A DNA stretch of 64,000 nucleotides. Source: Nonomuraea africana. Its GTDB lineage: Bacteria > Actinomycetota > Actinomycetes > Streptosporangiales > Streptosporangiaceae. Location: contig NZ_JADBEF010000001.1 of NCBI RefSeq assembly GCF_014873535.1, forward strand, positions 7,316,001 to 7,380,000, in the 5' to 3' direction. The translations under genes and the position numbers were made by a program. This document shows, one piece after another, positions 20,560-28,144 of this stretch; positions within the stretch are counted from its first letter, which is position 1, and every line of letters begins with the position of its first letter. The notes under the pieces were generated by a model. The model was given only the letters and a program-made list of their open reading frames with translations. It made no database searches and was not told the origin of the DNA.

Positions 20560-20570
20560 ACTTATTAAGT
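20560..20570. promoter_or_regulatory. Palindrome in the ssu-type operon promoter (candidate Rrf2 operator)
   Basis: ACTTATTAAGT is a perfect inverted repeat (5-bp arms around one T) in an AT-rich island, 18 bases before ATG 20589. It sits where the core promoter must be. The operon's last gene encodes an Rrf2 repressor, the obvious candidate to bind here. Confidence 0.45.
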
Positions 20571-20588
20571 AGGAAATAGGGAGAAGCG

Positions 20589-21617
20589 ATGAAGAGGCTT
20601 GCCGCCGCTGCCGCCGTCCTGGCTCTGACCACGCTCGCGGCGGCCTGCGGGTCCTCCCCGGGCACGCCCTCAGCCGAGAGCAGGCAGGTGCGCCTGGGCT
20701 ACTTCCCCAACATCACGCACGCCACCGCGCTCTACGGCATCGAGAAGGGCCTGTACGCCAAGTCGCTGGGCGTCCCGCTGAAGACCAGCACCTTCAACGC
20801 GGGGCCCGCCGCCATCGAGGCGGTCTTCTCAGGCGCCGTCGACGCCACCTACATCGGCCCGAACCCGGCCATCAACGCCTGGGAGAAATCCAAGGGCAAG
20901 GCGATCAACATCGTCGCGGGCGCGGCCTCCGGCGGCGTCTTCCTCGTGGTCAAGCCCGGAATCGACTCCGTCGAGGACCTCAAGGGCAAGAAGATCGCCA
21001 CCCCGCAGCTCGGCAACACCCAGGACGTGGCCCTGCGGCACTGGCTGCTGGAGAAGGGCATCAAGACCGACACCAAGGGCGGCGGCGAGGTCAGCATCGT
21101 CCCACAGGAGAACTCCCAGACCCTCCAGACCTTCGCCACCGGCGACATCGACGGCGCGTGGGTGCCCGAGCCGTTCGCCAGCCGCCTGGTGATCGAGAGC
21201 CAGGGCAAGATCCTTCAGGACGAGCGCGAGCTCTGGCCCGGCAAGGAGTTCGTGATCACCCACCTGATCGTCCGCCAGGAGTGGGCCAAGGCCAACCCCG
21301 ACCTGCTCAAGAAGCTCGTCGAGGCGCACGTGCAGTCCACCCAGGAGATCAACGCTGATCCCGACGCCGCCGCGAAGGTCGTCAACGCCTCCGTCGAGAA
21401 GCTGACCGGCAAGCCGCTCAAGCCCGAGGTGCTGGCCGGCGCGTTCAAGAACATCACCTTCACCAACGACCCGATCGCCTCCTCGCTGACCGGCAGCGCG
21501 GACCACGCCGTGAAGGTCGGGCTGCTCAAGCCCGTCGACCTGAACGGCATCTACGACCTGAAGATCCTCAACGAGGTCCTTGCCGCCAAGGGCCAGCAGT
21601 CGATCAAGGACAAGTGA
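20589..21617 (+). CDS. ssuA: ABC transporter substrate-binding lipoprotein, sulfonate/nitrate/taurine type
   Basis: A 342-residue secreted lipoprotein. A signal peptide of about 18 residues ends in the lipobox LAAAC (Cys20). The mature protein has the SsuA/TauA pattern: VRLGYFPNITHATALYGIEKGLY, a STFNAGPAAIEAVFSGAVDA segment and ATPQLGNTQDVALRHWL. It would deliver aliphatic sulfonates, or a related anion, to the permease and ATPase encoded next. A good AGGGAGA precedes ATG 20589. The gene symbol reflects the family; the ligand is unproven. Confidence 0.87.
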   Translation: MKRLAAAAAVLALTTLAAACGSSPGTPSAESRQVRLGYFPNITHATALYGIEKGLYAKSLGVPLKTSTFNAGPAAIEAVFSGAVDATYIGPNPAINAWEKSKGKAINIVAGAASGGVFLVVKPGIDSVEDLKGKKIATPQLGNTQDVALRHWLLEKGIKTDTKGGGEVSIVPQENSQTLQTFATGDIDGAWVPEPFASRLVIESQGKILQDERELWPGKEFVITHLIVRQEWAKANPDLLKKLVEAHVQSTQEINADPDAAAKVVNASVEKLTGKPLKPEVLAGAFKNITFTNDPIASSLTGSADHAVKVGLLKPVDLNGIYDLKILNEVLAAKGQQSIKDK

Positions 21618-21618
21618 C

Positions 21619-22458
21619 ATGACCGTGCAGCTGGACCACCAGATCGCGGTACGACTCGAAGCGGTCTCCAAGCGCTACGGCGACCTGCTCGCGCTCGACA
21701 GGGTCGGGCTGAGCGTCGCCCCCGGCGAGTTCGTCTGCCTCCTCGGCGCCTCGGGGTGCGGCAAGAGCACGCTGCTCTCGCTCGTGGCGGGGCTCGACCG
21801 GCCGACGGCAGGACAGATCACCACCACCGGGCGCAGGGTCGCGATGATGTTCCAGGAACCCGCGCTGTTCCCCTGGCTCACCGTCTCGGCCAACGTGGAG
21901 ATGGCCATGCGGGAGCTGCCCAGGCGCGAGCGCCGGGCCAGGGCCGAGCAGTTCCTGGAGATGGTCCACCTGGGCGGCTTCGGGAAGAAGCGCCCGCACG
22001 AGCTGTCGGGCGGCATGCGGCAGCGCGTCGCCCTGGCCAGGTCGCTGGCCCAGGACGCCGACGTGCTGCTCATGGACGAGCCGTTCGGCGCGCTCGACGC
22101 CATGACCCGCGACCTGCTGCACGACGAGCTGGAGCGGATCTGGCGGGAGCGGGAGCTCTCGGTCCTGTTCGTCACCCACAACGTCCGCGAGGCCGTCCGG
22201 CTCGGCGACCGCGTCGTCCTGCTGAGCAGCAGGCCGGGCAAGGTCGTCGAGGAGTTCCCTGTGCGGTTGGCGCGGCCCCGCCGTACGGACTCGGCCGAGG
22301 TGGCGACGCTGGCCGCCCGCATCACCGACCAGCTCAAACAGGAGGTCGCCCGCCACGCGGAGACCTCCCGCCCGCCGACCGCCCACCACGCGCAGACCTC
22401 CCTTCCGCCGGTCGCTCACCGCGCGGAGACCTCCGGGCAGACGGGAGTGCGTTCATGA
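21619..22458 (+). CDS. ssuB: ABC transporter ATP-binding protein, sulfonate/nitrate type
   Basis: A 279-residue ATPase with Walker A LLGASGCGKSTLL, Q-loop MMFQEPALFPWL, signature ELSGGMRQRVALARSL, Walker B VLLMDEPFGALD and switch His in FVTHNVREA. This is the SsuB/TauB/NrtC type. ATG 21619 follows the ssuA stop by one base. The C-terminus carries an unusual tail of about 35 residues made of a repeated (H)AETS/AQTS-xPP-xAH motif, encoded by imperfect 33-bp repeats (22350-22440), that is not part of the ATPase fold. Its stop overlaps the permease start. Confidence 0.9.
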   Translation: MTVQLDHQIAVRLEAVSKRYGDLLALDRVGLSVAPGEFVCLLGASGCGKSTLLSLVAGLDRPTAGQITTTGRRVAMMFQEPALFPWLTVSANVEMAMRELPRRERRARAEQFLEMVHLGGFGKKRPHELSGGMRQRVALARSLAQDADVLLMDEPFGALDAMTRDLLHDELERIWRERELSVLFVTHNVREAVRLGDRVVLLSSRPGKVVEEFPVRLARPRRTDSAEVATLAARITDQLKQEVARHAETSRPPTAHHAQTSLPPVAHRAETSGQTGVRS

Positions 22459-23309
22459 GCACCGACACGCACGCGGCCCAGCTGGCCGGACTCGACGCCC
22501 TGGAGATCGTGGAGCGGCGGCGCCGTCACCTGCCCGCCCGCCTCTGGGCCAGGCTGTGGCCGATCACCCTCGCCGCCGGCATCGTGCTGGCCGTATGGCA
22601 GGGCGTGGTCTGGGCGGGATTCTGGGAGCCGTGGGTCTTCGCCGGGCCCACGGAGGTCTTCCCCGTCCTGTTCGAGCGGCTCGGCACCGCCGAGTTCTGG
22701 CAGGCCGTCGGCGTGACCATGCGCCGCGCGGTCACCGGCTTCGCCGCCGCCGTGCTCATCGGACTGGTCGTCGGCGCGCTCGTCTCCAGGGTCAAGGTGC
22801 TGCGGGCCGCGTTCGGCTCCCTCATCACCGGCCTGCAGACCATGCCGTCGATCGCCTGGTTCCCGTTGGCGATCCTGCTGTTCAAGCTGAGCGAGAGCGC
22901 CATCCTCTTCGTGGTCATCCTCGGCGCCGCGCCCTCCATCGCCAACGGCCTGATCACCGGCGTCGACTACACCCCGCCCCTGCTGCTGCGCGCCGGGCAC
23001 GTGCTGGGCTTCCGCAGGATCCAGCTCTACCTGCACGTGATCCTGCCCGCGTCGCTGCCGTCGTTCCTCGCGGGGCTCAAGCAGGGCTGGGCCTTCGCCT
23101 GGCGGTCGCTGATGGCCGGGGAGATCGTGGTCATCATCGCCAACCAGCCCTCACTCGGCGAGCAGCTCCACTACGCCCGGGAGCTGGCCGACTCGGCGGG
23201 CCTGCTGGCCACGATGATCGTCGTTCTGGCGATCGGCATCGTCATCGACCTTCTCTTCGAGACCGGCGACAACGCCCTGCGCCGCCGCTGGGGCCTGCGG
23301 ACAGGCTGA
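22455..23309 (+). CDS. ssuC: ABC transporter permease, sulfonate/nitrate type
   Basis: A 284-residue inner-membrane permease with about six hydrophobic helices and the conserved coupling segment LPSFLAGLKQGWAFAWRSLMAGE, which fits the EAA loop of SsuC/TauC proteins. ATG 22455 overlaps the ATPase stop (ATGA) and its stop overlaps the Rrf2 start (TGATG), so all four genes form one coupled operon. Confidence 0.9.
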   Translation: MSTDTHAAQLAGLDALEIVERRRRHLPARLWARLWPITLAAGIVLAVWQGVVWAGFWEPWVFAGPTEVFPVLFERLGTAEFWQAVGVTMRRAVTGFAAAVLIGLVVGALVSRVKVLRAAFGSLITGLQTMPSIAWFPLAILLFKLSESAILFVVILGAAPSIANGLITGVDYTPPLLLRAGHVLGFRRIQLYLHVILPASLPSFLAGLKQGWAFAWRSLMAGEIVVIIANQPSLGEQLHYARELADSAGLLATMIVVLAIGIVIDLLFETGDNALRRRWGLRTG

Positions 23310-23746
23310 TGCACCTGTCCGCGCGAACCCAGTACGCGCTGCGGGCGCTGACCGAGCTGGCCGCGGCGCCACCGGGGCCGGTGCCCGCCGATCGGATCGC
23401 CACGGCGCAGGGCATCCCCCGCAAGTTCCTCGACAACATCCTGCTCCAGCTGCGCAGGGCCGGGCTCATCCGCAGCCAGCGGGGACCTGACGGCGGCTAC
23501 TGGCTGGCCAGACCCGCCGACGAGATCACGCTGGCTGACGTGATCCTGCTGATCGAGGGACGGCAGGACCACGGCGACTACCCGGGCGTGGCGCAACCGC
23601 TCGCCGAGGTATGGACCTCGCTACGCGAACACGAGGAACGCCTCCTCACCGAGATCACCTTCGCCCAGATCATCACCCCCCGCTCCCCCGTCCAGCCGCC
23701 CGTGCACAGAACCCCGGTGAAGGGCTCCGCACGGACGGACGGCTAA
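23309..23746 (+). CDS. Rrf2-family transcriptional repressor
   Basis: A 145-residue Rrf2 winged-helix protein: MHLSARTQYALRALTELA, a PRKFLDNILLQLRRAGLIRS recognition region and the wing RGPDGGYWLARP. The protein has no cysteine at all, so the Fe-S chemistry of IscR/NsrR is excluded. It should instead sense a small molecule or a protein partner, as CymR does in sulfur regulation. Its place as the last gene of a sulfonate-type transporter operon suggests feedback control of that operon. Confidence 0.9.
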   Translation: MHLSARTQYALRALTELAAAPPGPVPADRIATAQGIPRKFLDNILLQLRRAGLIRSQRGPDGGYWLARPADEITLADVILLIEGRQDHGDYPGVAQPLAEVWTSLREHEERLLTEITFAQIITPRSPVQPPVHRTPVKGSARTDG

Positions 23747-23756
23747 CGCATCGCTC

Positions 23757-23893
23757 TCACGGGCGACAGGGCACTCGGAGGTGACCACCGGAGACGGCGG
23801 GCGGCTTACGGGGCGACAGGGCGCTCGGAGGCGAGACCGCCAGACGCGGCCCGCTCACGGGCGACAGGGCACTCGCACGGGCCCTTCGGAGGC
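23757..23893. repeat. Imperfect tandem repeat of about 50 bp, three copies
   Basis: The core GGGCGACAGGG recurs at 23761, 23811 and 23859 (spacing 50 and 48 bp), each followed by a variant of CACTCGGAGG (GCGCTCGGAGG in the second, diverged in the third). It lies in the 517-bp gap (23747-24263) between the Rrf2 gene and the CooC-like gene. Short frames cross it but none has coding character. Confidence 0.7.
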
Positions 23894-24002
23894 GCGCCAC
23901 CCGGTCCTCCCGAGGCGACCGCCACTCGGGGGCAGAGGGGCACCCTGATCCGGTGGGCTGGCTGAGTGAGTGGTTCGGCCGACGCCGGCGGATCCTTCGG
24001 TG

Positions 24003-24070
24003 CGGGTGGATCACCTCCCAAGCGGGCGGATCACCCTCCGAGCGGAGGGATCACCCTCGGAGCGGGTGGG
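24003..24070. repeat. 20-bp tandem repeat, about 3.4 copies
   Basis: Consecutive 20-mers of the form CGGGYGGATCACCCTCCGAG start near 24003, 24023 and 24043, and a partial fourth follows. They share the gap before the CooC-like gene and fall in the open extension upstream of that gene's frame. The rest of the gap (to 24263) shows only an AT-richer stretch with CATACT at 24241-24246, a possible -10 box. Confidence 0.7.
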
Positions 24071-24263
24071 CTGCTGCATCGGCAGGCGGCGCAGGTGCTC
24101 GTTCGGGCGATGGCGAGCCTCAGGCTGGTGTCCGGTTTGCCGGATTAAGGGTGGGTTCTTTCGAAGGTTTCGGCAAAATCCTTGGCCATCCGCCCAGCCG
24201 GACTCCTTCCGCTGTGCCATGCTCGACCGGAAACGGTTTTCATACTCAGATGGGATCGTCGAC

Positions 24264-25205
24264 GTGAGAGTGGCGTTCGTTGGCAAGGGCGGCAGCGGCA
24301 AGACCACGGTGTCCGCGCTGTTCGCGAGGTACGTGGCGAGTCAGGGTGACCCGGTGGTCGCCGTCGACGCCGACATCAACCAGCACCTGGCGCTGGTGCT
24401 CGGCCTGGACCAGGCGCCGGAGCCACTCGGCGGCCATCTCACCGAGATCAAGGAACTGCTGCGCGGCTCCAACCCCCTGATCGGCAGCGCCGAGGCCATG
24501 GTCAAGACGACCCCGCCCGGACGCGGCTCGCGCATCCTCCGCTTCGACGACCTGCCGTACACGGTGGAGACACCCGAGGGGCCGCGCCTCATGGCCACCG
24601 GGCCCTTCAGCGAGGACGACCTGGGTGTGGCCTGCTACCACTCCAAGGTCGGCGCGGTGGAGCTGCTGCTCAACCATCTGGTCGACGGGCACGGCGAGTA
24701 CGTGGTCGTGGACATGACCGCGGGCGCCGACTCCTTCGCCTCCGGCCTGTTCACCAGGTTCGACCTGACGTTCCTGGTCGCCGAGCCGACCAGGCAGGGG
24801 GTGAGCGTCTACCGGCAGTACCGCGAGTACGCCGCCGACTACGACGTGCCCATCGCGGTGGTCGGCAACAAGGTCCACGGGCCCGACGACGTGGAGTTCC
24901 TGCGCGAGCACGTCGGCGACGACCTGCTGACCTGGATGGAGCACTCCACCGCCGTGCGCGCCATGGAGCAGGGCCGTCCCTTCACCCTCGACGACCTGGA
25001 ACCCGCCAACGCCGAGGCGCTGTCGGTGCTGGTCAAGACCGTCGACTCGGGCGAGAAGGACTGGGTCCGCTTCGGCCGCCAGGCGGTGGAGTTCCACCTG
25101 CGCAACGCCCGCGCGTGGGCCAACGAGCGCACCGGGCTCGACCTGTCCGCCCAGATCGACCCCGGCTTCGTGTACGGCCCCGCGTCACTCGACTGTCGCC
25201 CTTAA
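24264..25205 (+). CDS. CooC/MinD-like P-loop ATPase
   Basis: A 313-residue SIMIBI-class ATPase. It starts RVAFVGKGGSGKTTVSALFA (deviant Walker A, KGGSGKTT), followed by VVAVDADINQHLALVLG and a Walker B-like EYVVVDMTAGADSFASG. It resembles CooC-type maturation ATPases more than ParA. The frame stays open to 23970 through intergenic repeats, but GTG 24264 places the P-loop at the usual distance from the N-terminus, so I take that start. No metalloenzyme gene is adjacent to name a client. Confidence 0.82.
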   Translation: MRVAFVGKGGSGKTTVSALFARYVASQGDPVVAVDADINQHLALVLGLDQAPEPLGGHLTEIKELLRGSNPLIGSAEAMVKTTPPGRGSRILRFDDLPYTVETPEGPRLMATGPFSEDDLGVACYHSKVGAVELLLNHLVDGHGEYVVVDMTAGADSFASGLFTRFDLTFLVAEPTRQGVSVYRQYREYAADYDVPIAVVGNKVHGPDDVEFLREHVGDDLLTWMEHSTAVRAMEQGRPFTLDDLEPANAEALSVLVKTVDSGEKDWVRFGRQAVEFHLRNARAWANERTGLDLSAQIDPGFVYGPASLDCRP

Positions 25206-25269
25206 GCCATCTGGAGCACTCCCCACTCCCCACCTAGCGTCAAGTAGTTCCCCTTTGAGAGGAGACAGC

Positions 25270-25656
25270 ATGTCGCTGACCGTTCCGAACGATCTACTCG
25301 AACAGGCCAAAGCAGGACCCGTCGACGACGCGGCCTTCGTCGCCTGCGTCCGCGACTCCCTGCCCTACGCCTGGTCGATGATCAGCGAGCTGGTCAAGCA
25401 GCGTGAGCACTCAGGAGCCGAGTTCACCGACAACCACACCCCGCCGCCCGACGAGGAGGCCCGCGGCCAGCTCCTTCGCTGCCTGGCGAGCGACTCGATG
25501 CGCGGCGCCCTCGAACGTCACTTCGGGGTACGGCTGGCCTTCCAGAACTGCCACAGGGTCGCGGTGTTCGACCCCTCGGCCACCGAGGCCCTGCGCGAGT
25601 TCGTCACGCCGAGGGCGCAGATACTCAACCAGAGTCCCGAGCTCGTCGACTGCTGA
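25270..25656 (+). CDS. SCO5389-family conserved actinobacterial protein
   Basis: A 128-residue soluble protein whose pattern (FVACVRDSLPYAWSMISELV, then DNHTPPPDEEARGQLLRCLA, then RGALERHFGVRLAFQNCHRVAVF) matches what I recall as the SCO5389 family of Streptomyces and relatives. Its function is unknown. GAGGAG precedes ATG 25270. The intact conserved core, good ribosome-binding site and codon use support a real gene. Its last 32 bases overlap the convergent oxidoreductase gene. Confidence 0.8.
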   Translation: MSLTVPNDLLEQAKAGPVDDAAFVACVRDSLPYAWSMISELVKQREHSGAEFTDNHTPPPDEEARGQLLRCLASDSMRGALERHFGVRLAFQNCHRVAVFDPSATEALREFVTPRAQILNQSPELVDC

Positions 25657-26755
25657 GCCTCGGTAGCACCTCGGCGCCCAGGCGCCTGATGTTCTCGAGG
25701 GTGCGGGCCATGTCTCCCGCGCCCTCGACCATCAGGATGAGGTGCTCGATCCCGGTGACCTCCCTGGTCCTCTCGATCGCCGCCACGCAGTGATCGGCGT
25801 CGCCGACGGGATGTACCTCCGTCAGGAACTCCACGTACTTCCCGACGTCCCGCGCCGGCCGCGCGTGCCCGTCCACCGGCACGTACCCCGCGAGCCCAGG
25901 CTCCAGCCACTTCGGCATCGCCTCTCTCAACTCCCGTACGGCCCGCGCGGTGCTGTCCCCCACGAACCCGACGGCCGCGGCCACGTGCGCGACGCCCTCG
26001 CCTGCACCCAGGCCGCCGCCTTCACCCAGGCCGTCGCCTTTGCCCGGGCCGCCGCCTTTGCCCGGGCCGTCGTCTGAGAGCGTCGAGTGGCGGGTCGCCT
26101 CGTAGGAGGCGATGGCGGCTGCCTTCTCCTCGTCGTCGATGTGCATGCCGAGCAGCATCGGCAGGCCGCGTTCGGCCGCCAGCCGGGTCGTCTCCTGCGA
26201 CGTGCACGCCACCACCGGCGTCAGGCGCGCCGACGGCACCATCTCCACCTCCCGGAAGGCGAAGAACTCCCCCTCCGCCGAGACCCGGTCCCGGCCCAGC
26301 GCCGCGCACAGCACGTCCAGGGACTCGGCGAACCCCCGCTCGAACCTCGGCAGCCCGGTGCCGAACACCTCCAGATCCACCCACGGGCCGCCCCTGCCGA
26401 CGCCCAAGGTGAACCGTCCGCCCGACAGGTGGTGCAGCATCGCCGCCTGCTCGGCCAGCGCCACCGGGTGCTGCGTGGACAGCACACTCACGGCCGTCCC
26501 GAGGTGGATGCGCGAGGTCCTCCCGAGCGCCATCGCGGCCATCGTGATCGCCGAGGGGCACACGCCGTAGGACATGAAGTGGTGCTCGGCGATCCACGCG
26601 TCGTCGAACCCCGCCTCCTCCGCCGCCACGACCGCCTCGACCGCGTCCCGCAGCACCTGACCTGGGCGCATGCCCGGAAACTGGGCAGCGATCAGAAATA
26701 TCCCGATGCGCACCTTACCGATACTGACTGATTCTTGAAGGTCGGGACAGGGCAT
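25625..26755 (-). CDS. LLM-class (luciferase-like) flavin-dependent oxidoreductase
   Basis: A 376-residue TIM-barrel flavoprotein of the bacterial-luciferase superfamily: DAWIAEHHFMSYG, a TAVSVLSTQHPVALAEQAAM stretch and LGVGRGGPWVDLEVFG are family hallmarks. Residues about 228-262 are a Gly/Lys-rich insertion (GPGKGGGPGKGDGLGEGGG) encoded by 18-bp tandem repeats at 26010-26075. ATG 26755 is the longest start; GTG 26713 just before RIGIFLIAAQF is an equally good or better domain start. It is divergent from the VapB-like gene with a 25-bp gap, so the promoters overlap. Confidence 0.85.
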   Translation of the reverse strand: MPCPDLQESVSIGKVRIGIFLIAAQFPGMRPGQVLRDAVEAVVAAEEAGFDDAWIAEHHFMSYGVCPSAITMAAMALGRTSRIHLGTAVSVLSTQHPVALAEQAAMLHHLSGGRFTLGVGRGGPWVDLEVFGTGLPRFERGFAESLDVLCAALGRDRVSAEGEFFAFREVEMVPSARLTPVVACTSQETTRLAAERGLPMLLGMHIDDEEKAAAIASYEATRHSTLSDDGPGKGGGPGKGDGLGEGGGLGAGEGVAHVAAAVGFVGDSTARAVRELREAMPKWLEPGLAGYVPVDGHARPARDVGKYVEFLTEVHPVGDADHCVAAIERTREVTGIEHLILMVEGAGDMARTLENIRRLGAEVLPRLSSRRARDSG

Positions 26756-26780
26756 GGTTTGGAGGTATTACAAGTGACAC

Positions 26781-27035
26781 ATGAACACGAGAATCGGTGA
26801 TCGCAGTATGCGGATCAACAGCAAGGGACAGGTCACCATCCCTGCGCCGCTCCGGGAGAAATACGATCTTCATGAAGGAGACGAGGTTGATGTAGTGGAG
26901 GTCGGCGACTCCTTGCAGATCATCCGAAGGGGAGGCGCCGAATCCCGCGGAAAGCGGCTCACGCGTCACATGCGAGGCAAAGCCACGAGGCGGATGAGCA
27001 CCGATCAACTGATGGAGCTTCTCCGTGGCGAGTAG
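26781..27035 (+). CDS. AbrB/VapB-type antitoxin
   Basis: A protein of 84 residues from ATG 26781, or 75 from ATG 26808. The swapped-hairpin AbrB DNA-binding domain is plain: MRINSKGQVTIPAPLREKY, followed by DLHEGDEVDVVEVGDSLQII. The C-terminal tail (RGKRLTRHMRGKATRRMSTD) would wrap the toxin. The stop overlaps the PIN toxin start (GTGGCGAGTAG). GC content and third-position bias are visibly lower than in neighbours, which suggests transfer. As a pair these would autoregulate from the short divergent promoter region. Confidence 0.88.
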   Translation: MNTRIGDRSMRINSKGQVTIPAPLREKYDLHEGDEVDVVEVGDSLQIIRRGGAESRGKRLTRHMRGKATRRMSTDQLMELLRGE

Positions 27036-27468
27036 ACCCCATCTCGCCTCAGTGTCACCCCGTCCAGTGACGCTGATAGATACCTGTGTCCTTCTTGACG
27101 TCCTCATGGAGGATCCGACCTGGGCAGACTGGTCCGACGACGCTATAGCCCAAGCCAAGACGGAGGGCAGCGTCATCATCAATCCGATCATCTATGCCGA
27201 AGTGTCGGTTGGCTTCGACCGTGTCGAGAATCTCGATGACGCGTTGCCACACACGGAGATCGAGCGCGTGGATCTTCCTTATGAGGCGGCTTTTCTCGCG
27301 GGGAAGGCCTATCTGACGTACAAGGAAAGGGGCGGCATCAAGAGTTCGCCTCTGCCCGACTTCTACATCGGCGCACATGCGGCCGTGGAGTCCTACCGAC
27401 TTCTCACACGCGACGTCCAGCGCTTCAGGACCTACTTCCCCACCATCGAACTGGTCTGTCCCAACTAG
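27025..27468 (+). CDS. PIN-domain ribonuclease toxin (VapC type)
   Basis: A 147-residue PIN-domain protein. The acidic metal-binding residues are all present: Asp19 in TLIDTC, Glu59 in IIYAEV, Asp112 in PLPDFYIGAHA and Asp130 in TRDVQRFRTYF. VapC toxins cleave tRNA or rRNA when the antitoxin is lost. GTG 27025 overlaps the antitoxin stop by 11 bases. Its stop overlaps the convergent rnhB stop by 4 bp. Confidence 0.9.
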   Translation: MASRPHLASVSPRPVTLIDTCVLLDVLMEDPTWADWSDDAIAQAKTEGSVIINPIIYAEVSVGFDRVENLDDALPHTEIERVDLPYEAAFLAGKAYLTYKERGGIKSSPLPDFYIGAHAAVESYRLLTRDVQRFRTYFPTIELVCPN

Positions 27469-28133
27469 CCGAAGAGGGAGATCTGGCCCTCGCCGACCGC
27501 CGCGTCTCGGTGGATCTTGAGGTGGCGCCACTGCGGGAGGTCATCCAGGTACGACCACGACAGCCGATGGTGCGCCGTGGGCCCATGCGTCGCCAAGGCG
27601 CCCTGGTGCACGGGCGACGGATACCCCGCGTTCTCGCCGAACCCGTACTCCTCGCACCCGATCGTCCCCATGTACGCGTCGCGTCGCTCCTTGGCCAGCA
27701 CCGACGCCGCCGCCACCGAGATCGACGCCTGGTCTCCCTTGACCTCGAGCCGGACCGGCCACGGCGAGCCGATGTAGTCGTGGGACCCGTCCAGGATTAC
27801 CACGTCGGGCCGCACCGGTAGCGCCTCGAGCGCCCGGTGAGCGGCGCGGCGCAACGCCTCGGTCATCCCCAGCGCGTCGATCTCGGTGTGCGACGCCTCG
27901 CCGTAGCCGATGCCGCGGGCCCACGACTCGAGAAGGGGCACCAGCGCGGCCCGGCGTCCGGCGGACAGCTGCTTGGAGTCGGTCAGGCCGGCCGGCGGCG
28001 GCGACAGGTCGGTCACGACCGCGCAGACCGTGACGGGGCCCGCCCATGCGCCGCGTCCGACCTCGTCGATGCCCGCGACGATCTTCCCGCGCGGTCCCGA
28101 CAGCAGCGTCTCTATGGAGTACGTGGGTGCCAC
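27465..28133 (-). CDS. rnhB: Ribonuclease HII
   Basis: A 222-residue RNase HII that removes ribonucleotides from RNA/DNA hybrids. Catalytic residues are Asp23 and Glu24 in GIDEVGRGAWAGPV, a third Asp in VVILDGSHDYI, and the family motif KGDQASISVAAASVLAKERRD. LTDSKQLS is also typical. The frame is open for 1 kb further upstream as a shadow of the LysR gene; GTG 28133 gives the usual short N-terminus. A TAGCCT box 8 bases before it suggests a near-leaderless start. It lacks the common rplS-lepB neighbourhood. Confidence 0.93.
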   Translation of the reverse strand: MAPTYSIETLLSGPRGKIVAGIDEVGRGAWAGPVTVCAVVTDLSPPPAGLTDSKQLSAGRRAALVPLLESWARGIGYGEASHTEIDALGMTEALRRAAHRALEALPVRPDVVILDGSHDYIGSPWPVRLEVKGDQASISVAAASVLAKERRDAYMGTIGCEEYGFGENAGYPSPVHQGALATHGPTAHHRLSWSYLDDLPQWRHLKIHRDAAVGEGQISLFG

Positions 28134-28144
28134 GGCACCGAAGG

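Noticed and set aside
20536..24245. Shared CGGTTTTCAT before the ssu operon (20537-20546) and before the CooC-like gene (24231-24242)
   Set aside because: Considered as a common regulatory box, but it is short, not palindromic, and both are simply AT-richer promoter stretches.
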